This document shows, one piece after another, positions 33,901-42,503 of a stretch of 64,000 nt of DNA; position 1 is the stretch's first letter; each line of letters begins with the position of its first letter. Made by a program: the position numbers and the translations under genes. The stretch comes from Pseudogemmobacter sp044142105 (GTDB lineage: Bacteria; Pseudomonadota; Alphaproteobacteria; Rhodobacterales; Rhodobacteraceae). The stretch is from NCBI RefSeq assembly GCF_044142105.1, contig NZ_JBGTYM010000006.1, forward strand, positions 62,001-126,000, read 5' to 3'. Below the pieces are notes generated by a model, which was not told the origin of the DNA, made no database searches, and worked only from the letters and a program-made list of their open reading frames with translations.

Positions 33901-33947
33901 TTCATCTTGGTCCAAGAACTCCGGGCTCCGGGGCAGAGCCACGGAGT

Positions 33948-35312
33948 TCACCATTCGCTAAGGCCGGTACCGAAGTCCTTCAAAGCGCCCGGCACCTTTT
34001 GCAAAAGCGGCATCACATCGGCCATCTCGGGGCCGGCATCGCGCCCGGTCAGCGCCCGGCGCAGCGGGCGGAACAGGTCCTTGCCCTTGCGGCCCGTGGC
34101 GGCCTTGACCGCGGCGGTCCATTCGCCCCAGGTCGCCTTTGTCCAGGGCTGGGCGGGCAACATCGCCAGCGCCTGCGCCACGAAATCGCGGTCGGCGTCG
34201 TCGACCAGCGGCTCGGCCCCGTCGCGGAACAGCGCCCACCAGCCCTCAAGATCGGCGAGAACAGTGATGTTGCCCTTGGCCACGGCCCAGAATTCCTGAG
34301 CCTTGTCTGCCGGAACGCCCAGCGCCGCGATCCGCGCCTGCACCGTGGCGAAGGGCAGGCCCTGCACATATTGACGGGTCAGCGGGAACAGGTTCTCGGC
34401 ATCGAATTCGGTGGGCGCGGTGCCGAAACTGCCGACATCGAAACCCTCGGCCAATTCGTCCAGCGAACCCGCCAGTTCCACCGGCCTGGAAGATCCCAGC
34501 CGCGCCATCAGCGACAGAAGCGCCATCGGCTCTACCCCCTGCGCGCGCAGGTCGCGCAGGCTCAAGGCGCCAAGCCGCTTGGACAGTTTCTCGCCGCCCG
34601 GGCCGGACAGCAGCGAATGGTGGGCAAAGCTGGGCGGCGTGCCGCCCAGGGCTTCCATGATCTGGATCTGCGTCGCGGTATTGGTCACGTGGTCGGCGCC
34701 GCGCACGATATGGGTGACGCCCATCTCGACGTCATCGACGGAGGAGGCGAAGGTGTAGAGCACCTGGCCATCGGCGCGGATCAGCACCGGGTCAGAGACC
34801 GAGGCGGCGTCGATCGAGATCGGGCCGATGATGCCATCGTCCCATTCGATGCGGTTCTGGTGCAGCAGGAAACGCCAATAGCCCTCGGCCCCTTCGGCGC
34901 GGGCCTTGGCCTTCTGCTCTTCGCTTAGGCCCAGGGCCGCGCGGTCATAGACCGGCGGGCGGCCCATGTTCAGCTGCTTCTTGCGCTTGAGGTCCAGCTC
35001 GGTCGGCGTTTCGAAACATTCGTAGAACCGGCCATCGGCGCGCAGCTTGTCCGCGGCCTCGCGGTAGCGGTCATAGCGCAGCGACTGCCGCTCCAGCCGG
35101 TCCCAATGCAGGCCCAGCCAGTCGAGATCCTGCATCAGACCGTCGATATATTCCTGCTTGCTGCGTTCCTGGTCGGTGTCGTCGAGCCGCAGGATGAACG
35201 TGCCGCCGGATTTGCGGGCGATCAGATAGTTCATCAGCGCGGTGCGCAGGTTGCCGACATGGATATAGCCGGTCGGCGAGGGGGCGAAGCGGGTGGTGAC
35301 GGGAGAAGACAT
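33948..35312 (-). CDS. gltX: Glutamyl-tRNA synthetase
   Basis: A 454-residue class I synthetase. The HIGH-type motif is HVGN in FAPSPTGYIHVGNLRTAL, and the KMSKS-type motif is KLSKR. The catalytic core is complete and the C-terminal anticodon-binding region has normal length. The ATG at 35312 has AAGGAG 7 nt upstream. Alphaproteobacteria often carry two GluRS copies; this one could be either the main or the second copy. It ends at a clear terminator. Confidence 0.93.
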   Translation of the reverse strand: MSSPVTTRFAPSPTGYIHVGNLRTALMNYLIARKSGGTFILRLDDTDQERSKQEYIDGLMQDLDWLGLHWDRLERQSLRYDRYREAADKLRADGRFYECFETPTELDLKRKKQLNMGRPPVYDRAALGLSEEQKAKARAEGAEGYWRFLLHQNRIEWDDGIIGPISIDAASVSDPVLIRADGQVLYTFASSVDDVEMGVTHIVRGADHVTNTATQIQIMEALGGTPPSFAHHSLLSGPGGEKLSKRLGALSLRDLRAQGVEPMALLSLMARLGSSRPVELAGSLDELAEGFDVGSFGTAPTEFDAENLFPLTRQYVQGLPFATVQARIAALGVPADKAQEFWAVAKGNITVLADLEGWWALFRDGAEPLVDDADRDFVAQALAMLPAQPWTKATWGEWTAAVKAATGRKGKDLFRPLRRALTGRDAGPEMADVMPLLQKVPGALKDFGTGLSEW

Positions 35313-35443
35313 TGGCGGCTCCTTCGGAACCCGCACCCTCTGTCACAGGGTCGGGGCTTTGTCCAGTTGCCGGGGGGTTTTGCAGCCGTCGCGCCCGCGG
35401 CCAGCCCCTTCCCCCCGACGCCCTGCCCCGCTAGCCTGCGGCC

Positions 35444-35854
35444 ATGACAAATCCCGCCCCCGACGCCATCGCCCCCTCGCTCGACTATATCGCCCAGCTT
35501 GCGCATGACGCGGTGGCGAACCTGCCGGAACCCTGGCGCACGCCCGCGACCCAGGTCGTGCTGCGGATCGAGGATTTCGCGCCGGACGAGATGCTTGAGG
35601 CAATGGACCTGCATGATCCCTTTGAATTGACGGGGCTTTATGAAGGCGTGCCGATGACGCAGAAATCCGTCTCGGACCCGGCGCCGCACCCGGATATCGT
35701 CTGGCTGTTCCGCCGCGCCATCCTGGACGAATGGGCCGAGCGCGGCGATGTCTCGATCGCCGATCTGGTGACGCATGTGACCATCCACGAATTCGCCCAT
35801 CATTTCGGCTGGTCGGATGACGATATCGCCGCCATCGACCCCTGGTGGGAGTAG
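35444..35854 (+). CDS. Minimal zincin-like metallopeptidase
   Basis: A 136-residue protein of the small metallopeptidase (MMP-like, COG3824) family. The zinc motif HEFAHHFGWSDDDI (about 115-128) has the HExxHxxG form plus the conserved Asp. The preceding VLRIEDFAPDEML and LTGLYEGVP segments are typical. No signal peptide, so it is cytoplasmic. Physiological target unknown. It is divergent from gltX. Confidence 0.85.
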   Translation: MTNPAPDAIAPSLDYIAQLAHDAVANLPEPWRTPATQVVLRIEDFAPDEMLEAMDLHDPFELTGLYEGVPMTQKSVSDPAPHPDIVWLFRRAILDEWAERGDVSIADLVTHVTIHEFAHHFGWSDDDIAAIDPWWE

Positions 35855-35898
35855 CGGGCAGGTGCGGGACCGGACCTCCCGCCGGGTCGCGACGACAA

Positions 35899-35910
35899 GT
35901 TAGCGCTAAC
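35899..35910. promoter_or_regulatory. LacI-type operator GTTAGCGCTAAC before the PfkB-family kinase
   Basis: A perfect 12-bp palindrome with a central CG, 59-70 nt before the kinase start. It fits the TTAnCGnTAA type bound by LacI-family carbon regulators; in Rhodobacter sphaeroides CceR has, from memory, a similar site. The palindrome is seen; the regulator is inferred. Confidence 0.6.
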
Positions 35911-35968
35911 CCTTGCCGGGACGGGGGTTGCGGGGGTAGAGGAAAGACCTGCCCGCGCGAGGTGTTCC

Positions 35969-36919
35969 ATGACCGACCAGGCCCCGATCCTGACGCTTAC
36001 GCTCAATCCGGCGCTGGATATGGCGACGGATGTCGCCGAGATCCTTCCAGGCCAGAAGCTGCGATGTTCGGAACCTTTGCTGGACCCGGGCGGCGGGGGG
36101 CTGAATGTTTCCCGCGCGATCAAGGCCTTGGGCGGCGACAGCCTGGCGCTGGTGGCGATTGGCGGGCTGACGGGCGACCGTCTGGCGGGGCTGATCCGGC
36201 AGGCAGAGGTGACTTTCCTGGCGATCCTGGGGCCGGGAGAAACCCGCCAATCCCTTACAATCACTGAGGAAATTACCGGCAAGCAGTATCGGTTCATGCT
36301 GCCGGGGCCGGTCTGGGGCGGGGCGGAGCGGGAGCGGGTGTTCACGCTGTTGCGCGCGACGGCGCGGCCGGGGGGGATTTCGGTCATTTCGGGCAGCCAG
36401 CCGCCGGGGGTGCCGGTGGATTTTCCCGCGCAACTGGCCGAATCGATGCCGGGCAGCCGGGTGGTGCTAGACACATCGGGCGCGCCCCTGACCGAGGCGG
36501 TGCGCCATCCGATCCCGGGGCTTGAGGTCCTGCGCATGGATGGGGAGGAGGCCGAGGGTCTGGTGGGCCACGCGCTGGAAAGCCGCGAGCAAACTGCTGA
36601 TTTCGCACAAAAACTCGTCCGCGACGGCGTGGCGAAACGCGTGGTGGTGGCGCGCGGGGCCGATGGCAACGTGCTGGCCACTGCCGAGCGGCGGATTTTC
36701 GTCAAGGCCCCGAAAGTAAAGGTGAAATCGACGGTCGGCGCGGGCGACAGCTTTGTTGCCGCGCTGGTCCTGTCGATGGCGCGCGGCCAGGGCGATGACG
36801 AGGCGCTGGCGCTGGGGGCCGCAGCGGCGGCGGCCGCAGTGATGACCGACGCCACCAACCTGTGCCGCCCGCAAGACGTGATGCGGCTTCTGCCGGAATG
36901 CCAGGTTACCGAAGTGTGA
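35969..36919 (+). CDS. pfkB: PfkB-family sugar kinase (1-phosphofructokinase/6-phosphofructokinase-2 type)
   Basis: A 316-residue ribokinase-fold kinase. The start TLTLNPALDMAT matches the FruK/PfkB/tagatose-6-phosphate kinase group. The substrate glycines are in PGGGGLNVSRAIKALGG, and the ATP/catalytic signature is TVGAGDSFVAALVL with the catalytic Asp. It phosphorylates a fructose phosphate or similar. No PTS or fructose genes are adjacent. A LacI-type operator precedes it, which fits carbon-source control. The symbol is a family-level call. Confidence 0.82.
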   Translation: MTDQAPILTLTLNPALDMATDVAEILPGQKLRCSEPLLDPGGGGLNVSRAIKALGGDSLALVAIGGLTGDRLAGLIRQAEVTFLAILGPGETRQSLTITEEITGKQYRFMLPGPVWGGAERERVFTLLRATARPGGISVISGSQPPGVPVDFPAQLAESMPGSRVVLDTSGAPLTEAVRHPIPGLEVLRMDGEEAEGLVGHALESREQTADFAQKLVRDGVAKRVVVARGADGNVLATAERRIFVKAPKVKVKSTVGAGDSFVAALVLSMARGQGDDEALALGAAAAAAAVMTDATNLCRPQDVMRLLPECQVTEV

Positions 36920-36981
36920 ATCCCCGGGCCGCGAGGGCGGCGGGGAGGGGGTCAAGACGTTGAAACGAGGGGATTTGCGGG

Positions 36982-37021
36982 GTCTTCCGAACGTCTTCCT
37001 TGCGTCTTCCGAAGGTCTTCC
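36982..37021 (+). repeat. Four direct repeats of GTCTTCC with exact 11-bp period
   Basis: GTCTTCC begins at 36982, 36993, 37004 and 37015. The 4-nt spacers are GAAC, TTGC and GAAG, so three of four units continue with GA. The array ends 18 nt before the start of a 53-codon ORF. One unit per helical turn is typical of iterons or co-operative activator sites. Confidence 0.8.
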
Positions 37022-37039
37022 GAGTTGAGGAGGATTTCG

Positions 37040-37201
37040 ATGGGTTTTGACTCGTCTAAGGCAGCCCAGAACTACCGCGATGTGCGGACATCTGACGATT
37101 GTGGCGCTCCGATGGGTTCGCTGTACAACATAAAAGAGACTAGCCTGCAAAGGGCGGAGATTGCCGAAAGTGGTAGGGTCAAGGGGATGCTAAAGCTCTA
37201 A
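37040..37201 (+). CDS. Small ORF with strong ribosome binding site, unknown function
   Basis: A 53-residue ORF starting MGFDSSKAAQNYRDVRTSDD and ending GRVKGMLKL. A near-perfect GAGGAGG lies 6-7 nt before the ATG, one of the strongest sites in this window. No membrane segment, no signal and no known family. It is preceded by four 11-bp iterons and followed 160 nt later by the DUF262-HNH gene on the same strand. It may be a small partner, regulator or leader of that gene, or a remnant of a longer gene. Composition matches the AT-richer island rather than the flanks. Confidence 0.45.
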   Translation: MGFDSSKAAQNYRDVRTSDDCGAPMGSLYNIKETSLQRAEIAESGRVKGMLKL

Positions 37202-37303
37202 ACTTGGTCTTTGCAATTTGGCTTAACTCAACCATTGGGCAACCTTGACGGCACAGTAAAGAGCGATTCAGGAAGAAATAAGATAATGGATGGCGCGACC
37301 AGC

Positions 37304-37332
37304 GTTGACATTTTACGCATAGCACTGTCAAC
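37304..37332 (+). promoter_or_regulatory. Promoter/operator candidate: GTTGACA-N15-TGTCAAC
   Basis: A perfect 7-bp inverted repeat with arms 22 bp apart centre to centre, two helical turns. The left arm contains a consensus -35 box TTGACA. A TATAG sequence follows at 37335 but at long spacing. It lies 30-58 nt upstream of the DUF262-HNH start, where an autoregulatory site would be expected. Confidence 0.5.
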
Positions 37333-37361
37333 TCTATAGGCTGTTTCTTGTGGGGCTGAAC

Positions 37362-38954
37362 ATGGTCAAGCGCGTCGTATTAGATGCAATGATAAAGCGT
37401 GCAGATTTTGCGCATCAGTCTGAGTCAGTTTCCGTCGAATTGAGCAACTCTTTGAAGCTATCTGACATCGCCGGGTCCAGCCCTATGTCTAAACTTCTTA
37501 GAAAGCCTGACTTCCAACGCGAAACGAACCACTGGTCCCCCGCACAGGTTGTCAGCCTGATAAAAAGTTTCGTCTCCGGGGAACTTATACCAGCAATAAT
37601 TCTCTGGAAATCCGAGTCTTTCATCTTCGTTATCGATGGGGGGCATAGACTTAGTGCGCTAAGAGCTTGGGCAGAAAACGATTATGGAGATGGGTCGGTT
37701 TCCTATGGATTCTATGATCGAAATATACCGCAAGATCAAAAAGACTTAGCAAAAGCTACACGGAGGGCAGTTGAGTCTGAAGTTGGCAGATATAGTGATT
37801 TCTATTCCTTGTCAGAGGAACAACTCGCTGAAGATGCTGTAAAAGCAAAGCAGCATTCTACGATATTTTCCAGATCACTCCACGTTCAGTGGATTCAAGG
37901 AAATCAAGAGGTGGCCGAAAGCTCATTTTTCAAAATAAACTCACAAGGGACAGCGCTCGACCAGACCGAAGAACTATTGCTAAGAAACCGGCGGAAATCT
38001 TATGCAGTTGCCGCTCGCTCAATAGTCCGTGCTGGCACAGGTCACAAATATTGGTCTACTTTTTCCCCTGAAATACAATCTCAAATTGAGAATTATGCCC
38101 AGAGGCAGAATGACATTTTCTTCCAGCCTGACGCCACGGAGCCAATCAAAACTCTCGATCTCCCTCTAGGAGGAACGAGTTCCCCTATTGATGCGCTCAA
38201 AACACTGGTGGACATCTTTGGCTTGGTCGATCAGGCTTCCGACATTAAAAAAAGAATGAATGATCTCGCGGACGATATAGACGGCACAGAAACTGTCTCA
38301 CTTCTTCGGCGCAGCCTTAAAGTTGCCTCTCGGATGTCCGGGAATGATCCGGGCAGTTTAGGCCTTCATCCAGCAGTTTACTTCTACACAGAGAGAGGCA
38401 AACATAGCCGTTTCTTGTTCTTGGGCGTTGTCAAGTCCATCGCAAATGCAATTGCCAATAACAATAAGGAATGGTTTAGATCATTTACCAAAGCTCGAGC
38501 GCGCATAGAGAGCACACTAATCGATAGAAAATCTCTAATTAATCAGGGTCTTGCCAATGTAAACAGCAGCCAGAGGGTTGACCGTATCTCGGACCTCATG
38601 AACTATTTGATACAGCAGCTGCAGGACAAAGAAAGAGTATCTGATGTCGATATTCTAAGATCTCTGGGCTTGGAAGGAGCTGCTGGAGATTTAAGGATCA
38701 TCGATGCTCCTGAAGGCTTTTCAGTAGACGTCAAATCAGCTGTTTTCCTCCAATCAGCAATAGTGACCGCACCTCGCTGCGAAGTTTGCGGCGGACTTCT
38801 CCATGTCATCAAATCTGCATCTTATGACCATAAGGAGCCGGTGCATGCAGGAGGAAAAGGAACTTTGGTAAACGCTCAGATCCTGCATCCATACTGCAAC
38901 ACTGGAATCAAGGGAGGATTAGAGGGCGCCAATGATGATCCTAGCCATACTTAG
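37362..38954 (+). CDS. DUF262-HNH nuclease, probable defence protein
   Basis: A 530-residue protein. The N-terminal part matches the DUF262/ParB-like fold: RKPDFQRETNHWSPAQVVSLIKSF, then IDGGHRLSAL with DGGHR at 92-96 in place of the usual DGQQR. The C-terminus (about 473-513) is an HNH nuclease: CEVCGG, SYDHKEPVHAGG, then HPYCN. This architecture is known from GmrSD-, BrxU- and SspE-type enzymes that attack modified phage DNA using NTP. No dnd, ssp or brx genes are beside it, so it would act alone or with the small upstream ORF. Codon use is visibly AT-rich compared with both neighbours, pointing to transfer. Starts at 37350 (GTG) or 37362 (ATG) are both possible. Confidence 0.8.
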   Translation: MVKRVVLDAMIKRADFAHQSESVSVELSNSLKLSDIAGSSPMSKLLRKPDFQRETNHWSPAQVVSLIKSFVSGELIPAIILWKSESFIFVIDGGHRLSALRAWAENDYGDGSVSYGFYDRNIPQDQKDLAKATRRAVESEVGRYSDFYSLSEEQLAEDAVKAKQHSTIFSRSLHVQWIQGNQEVAESSFFKINSQGTALDQTEELLLRNRRKSYAVAARSIVRAGTGHKYWSTFSPEIQSQIENYAQRQNDIFFQPDATEPIKTLDLPLGGTSSPIDALKTLVDIFGLVDQASDIKKRMNDLADDIDGTETVSLLRRSLKVASRMSGNDPGSLGLHPAVYFYTERGKHSRFLFLGVVKSIANAIANNNKEWFRSFTKARARIESTLIDRKSLINQGLANVNSSQRVDRISDLMNYLIQQLQDKERVSDVDILRSLGLEGAAGDLRIIDAPEGFSVDVKSAVFLQSAIVTAPRCEVCGGLLHVIKSASYDHKEPVHAGGKGTLVNAQILHPYCNTGIKGGLEGANDDPSHT

Positions 38955-39101
38955 GTCTTGGTGTAGTGGACATCTGAACGTCGGGTTTTTTCCGCATAGC
39001 TACCATCGTGGCCGCAAGGTTGCCGCTGTGCAAGTCGAACGTCAACTTCCCGGATTGGGCCACGACAAATCGGTCTAGGCTCATCGGCGGCTAGTGCCGC
39101 C

Positions 39102-40550
39102 CTACGGCCCGCCCCCCTCCGCCGGCGCCGCCCCGTCCGCCGGGGCCTCCGGCGCGCCCTCGGGCGGGGCGGTCAGGATGCCGTCTTGCCACACCCCCTC
39201 GGCCACCACGCCATTGGCATAGGTCATCTTGCCCGGACCGTGGCGCTTGCCCGCCTTGAAGCCTCCTTCGTAGATGTCGCCGGTGGCGTAGGTGGCCTTG
39301 CCCTGCCCCTCGATCACGCCGGCGACCCAGTCGCCGGTATAGAGGAAGCCGTCCTTCATGGTCAGCTCGCCCTTGCCGTCGCGCAAACCGTTCCTGAAGC
39401 TGCCCTTGTAAACGGTGCCATCGGCATAGGTCGCGGTGCCGACGCCGTCGCGGCTGCCGGCCTTCCAGTCGCCGTCATAGGTGTAGCCGTCGGGATAGGT
39501 CATCTTGCCGCGGCCCTCGGGCTCGGCGGCGACGAAATCGCCTTCGTAGACGAGGCCGGTGGCATAGGTGGCGCGACCCTTGCCCTGGATGACGCCGCCG
39601 ACCCAGGTGCCAGTATAGGTGGAGCCGTCGGGATAGGTGATGGCGCCCTGCCCCTCGGCCTGGTCGGCCTTCATCGCGCCGACATAGACCGAGCCGTCCG
39701 GGTAGGTGACGGTGCCGGTGCCTTCCATGCGGCCCTCGACCCAGGAGCCTTCGTATTTGAACCCGTCCTTGGCGGTGAAGCTGCCCTGGCCATGGCGGCG
39801 GTCGGCCTTATAGTCGCCCTGGTAGACGTCGCCCGAGGCATGGGTGGTGCGGCCCTTGCCTTCGCGCGTGCCGTTGACGAAGGCGCCTTCATAGACATCG
39901 CCATTGGGCTGGGTGAGGGTGCCGGTGCCGTTGATCTGGCCGTCGGCCCAGCTGCCGACATAGGTGGTGCCGTTGGGCAGGATGAGGGTGCCGGTGCCGG
40001 CGCGGTCATCGGCCTGCATGTCGCCGTCATAGGTGGCGCCATCGGCATAGGTGATCTTGCCCTTGCCCTGTTTCTTGCCGGCCACCCAGTCGCCGTCATA
40101 GCGGTAGCCGCCGGGATTCTCGAGGACGCCCTTGCCGTCATGCTGGCCGTTGGTGAAGGCGCCGGTGTAGGTGGCGCCGTTCGGATAGGTGGCCACGCCC
40201 TGGCCGGTCATCTTGCCCATGACCCAGTCGCCGTCATAGCTGCCGCCATCGGCGAAGGTGATCTTGCCCTTGCCGTTCGGCTGGCCCTTGTCGAAGGCGC
40301 CGGTAAAGGTGGAGCCGTTGGGGTATTTGGCGGTGCCCTGGCCCTTGATCTCGCCATCCACCCAGTCGCCGGAATAGGAATAGCCGCTGGGCAGGGTGTA
40401 GGTGCCGGTGCCGTGCTGGCGGCCGTTGCGGAAGGTGCCCTCATAGACCGAGCCGTCGTCATATTGCTTGGTGATGACGTCGGACGTGTCCTGGGCGGCG
40501 GCGGCTCCGGCGAGGGTCAGCGACAGGAGGGCGGCGGGAAGAAGGCGCAT
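39102..40550 (-). CDS. Secreted MORN-repeat protein
   Basis: A 482-residue protein with a Sec signal (residues 1-20, ending AAAAQ). Residues 34-447 are 18 uninterrupted MORN repeats, each exactly 23 residues of the form xxYxGxWxxGxxxGxGxxxYxxG, with a partial nineteenth. A Pro/Ala/Gly-rich tail follows. MORN repeats form an elongated beta meander that can bind lipids or proteins; a periplasmic or surface role is expected from the signal. Divergent from nadE. No enzymatic domain is present. Confidence 0.9.
   Translation of the reverse strand: MRLLPAALLSLTLAGAAAAQDTSDVITKQYDDGSVYEGTFRNGRQHGTGTYTLPSGYSYSGDWVDGEIKGQGTAKYPNGSTFTGAFDKGQPNGKGKITFADGGSYDGDWVMGKMTGQGVATYPNGATYTGAFTNGQHDGKGVLENPGGYRYDGDWVAGKKQGKGKITYADGATYDGDMQADDRAGTGTLILPNGTTYVGSWADGQINGTGTLTQPNGDVYEGAFVNGTREGKGRTTHASGDVYQGDYKADRRHGQGSFTAKDGFKYEGSWVEGRMEGTGTVTYPDGSVYVGAMKADQAEGQGAITYPDGSTYTGTWVGGVIQGKGRATYATGLVYEGDFVAAEPEGRGKMTYPDGYTYDGDWKAGSRDGVGTATYADGTVYKGSFRNGLRDGKGELTMKDGFLYTGDWVAGVIEGQGKATYATGDIYEGGFKAGKRHGPGKMTYANGVVAEGVWQDGILTAPPEGAPEAPADGAAPAEGGGP
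39210..40451 (-). repeat. 18 tandem 69-bp units encoding MORN repeats
   Basis: The coding repeats are in phase, each 69 bp, diverged in sequence but constant in length. The opposite strand is also open for over 1.3 kb because of codon bias in the repeats; it is not taken as a gene. Confidence 0.85.
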
Positions 40551-40683
40551 CGGGGGGCTCCGGGGACGATTCCGCGCAAAGGGTAAGCGGCGCGGGTTAT
40601 GGCTGTCCAGTCAGGCCGCGGGCGGTCTTCCGCCCGGGCGGGGATGCGGGTAAGGCTTTGCTCCAGGCGGACAGGAGAGCGTG

Positions 40684-42342
40684 ATGGGCGAGATTTTCCG
40701 GCTGACCCTGGTGCAGGCCAATCCGGTGGTGGGCGACATTGCCGGGAATGCGGCCCGGGCGAAGGGCTATTGGGAGGCGGGCCGGGCGGCGGGGGCCGAT
40801 CTGGTGGCACTGACCGAGATGTGGATCACCGGTTACCAGACGCAGGACCTGATCCTGAAGCCCGCCTTTCACAAGGCCGCGATCGCGGCGATCGAGGCTT
40901 TGGCGGCGGATTGCGCCGATGGTCCGGCGCTGGGGATCGGCGGGCCGGGGCTGAAGGACGGCAAGCTGTACAATGCCTGGTATGTGCTGCGGGGCGGCAA
41001 GATCCATGCCCGCGTCCTGAAGCACCATCTGCCGAATGATGCGGTCTTCGATGAAAAGCGCGTCTTCGCCTCGGCCGATGTGACCGGACCCTATGTGGTG
41101 AATGGCATCCGCATCGGCACGCCGATCTGCGAGGATGCCTGGCACCCGGATGTGGCCGAGACGCTGGAAGAGACCGGGGCCGAGATCCTGCTGGTGCCGA
41201 ATGGCAGCCCCTATCATCGCGGCAAGCCGAACCTGCGGCTGAACCTGATGGTGTCGCGGGTCATCGAGACCGGGCTGCCCTTGGTCTATCTGAACATGAT
41301 CGGCGGGCAGGATGATCAGGTCTTCGACGGATCCAGCATGGTGCTGAATCCGGGGGGCCAGTTGGCGGTGCAGATGCCGCAATTCGACGAGAGCGTGACC
41401 CATGTGACCTTCCGCAAGGGCGATCAGGGGTGGCGGGCCGACCCGGGCGAGATCGCCCCGATCCCGCCGATCGGCGAGGCGGATTACCGGGCCTGCGTGC
41501 TGTCCCTGGCCGATTACATGGCGAAATGCGGGTTCAAGAAAGCGGTGCTGGGCCTGTCGGGCGGGATCGACAGCGCCATCGTGGCCGCGATTGCCAGCGA
41601 CGCCCTGGGGCCGGAAAATGTGCGTTGCGTGATGCTGCCGTCGGAGTTTACCAGCGCCCATTCGCTGGAGGATGCGGCGCTTTGCGCGCAACGGCTGGGC
41701 TGCCGGCTGGACACGATCCCGATTTCCGGGGCGCAGGCGGCGGTGGGGGCGGCGCTGGCCCCCCTGTTCGAAGGGACCGAGCCGGGGATCACCGAAGAGA
41801 ATATCCAGAGCCGGTTGCGCGGGCTGTTGCTGATGGGCCTGTCGAACAAGTTCGGCGAGATGCTGCTGACCACCGGCAACAAGAGCGAGATGGCGGTCGG
41901 CTATTGCACGATCTATGGCGACATGAACGGCGGCTACAATCCGGTCAAGGACATGTACAAGACCCGCATGTTCCTGACCGCGCGCTGGCGGAACGAGAAC
42001 CACCGGCCCTGGATGAAGGGGCCGGCGGGCGAGGTCATTCCGCAGCGGATCATCGACAAGCCGCCCAGCGCCGAATTGCGCGCCAACCAAACCGACCAGG
42101 ACAGCCTGCCGCCCTATGAGGTGCTGGACGCGATCCTGGAGGGGCTGGTGGAGAAGGATCTGTCGGTGGCCGAGATCGTGGCGCAGGGCCATGACCGCGC
42201 CCTGGTGAAGAAGGTCGAGCATCTGCTCTATCTGGCGGAGTACAAGCGCTTCCAATCGGCGCCGGGGACGCGGCTGACGCAGAAGGCCTTCTGGCTGGAC
42301 AGGCGCTATCCGATCGCGATGCGCTGGCGCGATCCGTCCTGA
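40684..42342 (+). CDS. nadE: NAD+ synthase, glutamine-hydrolysing
   Basis: A 552-residue two-domain enzyme. The N-terminal nitrilase-type glutaminase has the catalytic Glu (LTEMWITGY), Lys (LKHHLPN) and Cys (PICEDAW). The C-terminal synthetase has the ATP-pyrophosphatase loop SGGIDSA and the TTGNKSEMAVGY motif. It amidates deamido-NAD with ammonia made from glutamine. The ATG at 40684 is preceded by a GTG in frame; AGGAGAGCG is upstream. Length is typical. Confidence 0.95.
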   Translation: MGEIFRLTLVQANPVVGDIAGNAARAKGYWEAGRAAGADLVALTEMWITGYQTQDLILKPAFHKAAIAAIEALAADCADGPALGIGGPGLKDGKLYNAWYVLRGGKIHARVLKHHLPNDAVFDEKRVFASADVTGPYVVNGIRIGTPICEDAWHPDVAETLEETGAEILLVPNGSPYHRGKPNLRLNLMVSRVIETGLPLVYLNMIGGQDDQVFDGSSMVLNPGGQLAVQMPQFDESVTHVTFRKGDQGWRADPGEIAPIPPIGEADYRACVLSLADYMAKCGFKKAVLGLSGGIDSAIVAAIASDALGPENVRCVMLPSEFTSAHSLEDAALCAQRLGCRLDTIPISGAQAAVGAALAPLFEGTEPGITEENIQSRLRGLLLMGLSNKFGEMLLTTGNKSEMAVGYCTIYGDMNGGYNPVKDMYKTRMFLTARWRNENHRPWMKGPAGEVIPQRIIDKPPSAELRANQTDQDSLPPYEVLDAILEGLVEKDLSVAEIVAQGHDRALVKKVEHLLYLAEYKRFQSAPGTRLTQKAFWLDRRYPIAMRWRDPS

Positions 42343-42346
42343 GCGG

Positions 42347-42375
42347 ATGGTGCGTGCGAGCACGCGCCCTACGGA
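42347..42375. repeat. Possible REP-like palindromic element
   Basis: GGTGCGTGC-GA-GCACGCGCC followed by CTACGG, just after the nadE stop. The form GTAGGGNGCGTGC...GCACGCACC is a common intergenic repeat in related bacteria (from memory). Only one copy is seen in this window. Confidence 0.35.
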
Positions 42376-42503
42376 TCGGCACAAGGGACCCCTGAAAGGA
42401 AGCGGCGGGTGGCGGGACGCCGCCTTTCCGCATCCGCATGGGCGCCATGCGCCTGTCGCATGGCTGGCGACAAGATCGGCTTTGCGCGGCGCGGCAGGCG
42501 ACG

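Noticed and set aside
38941..39084. 47-codon ORF on the minus strand (MSLDRFVVAQSGKL...) at the edge of the DUF262 island
   Set aside because: No SD site, overlaps the 3' end of the nuclease gene, and only the first ten residues recall a family (DUF1810). It may be a gene remnant but cannot be supported.
36920..39101. Insertion sequence or integrase-borne element at the DUF262 island
   Set aside because: I found no transposase or integrase gene and no clear terminal repeats or target duplication by eye.
39210..40451. CRISPR-like or minisatellite reading of the 69-bp repeats
   Set aside because: Repeats are diverged and in phase, and encode canonical MORN units; there are no spacers.
39186..40586. 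Long open frame (over 460 codons) on the strand opposite the MORN gene
   Set aside because: It mirrors the 69-bp repeats and exists only because of their codon bias; its translation is low-complexity Ala/Gly/Val/Ile and no start site or family is seen.
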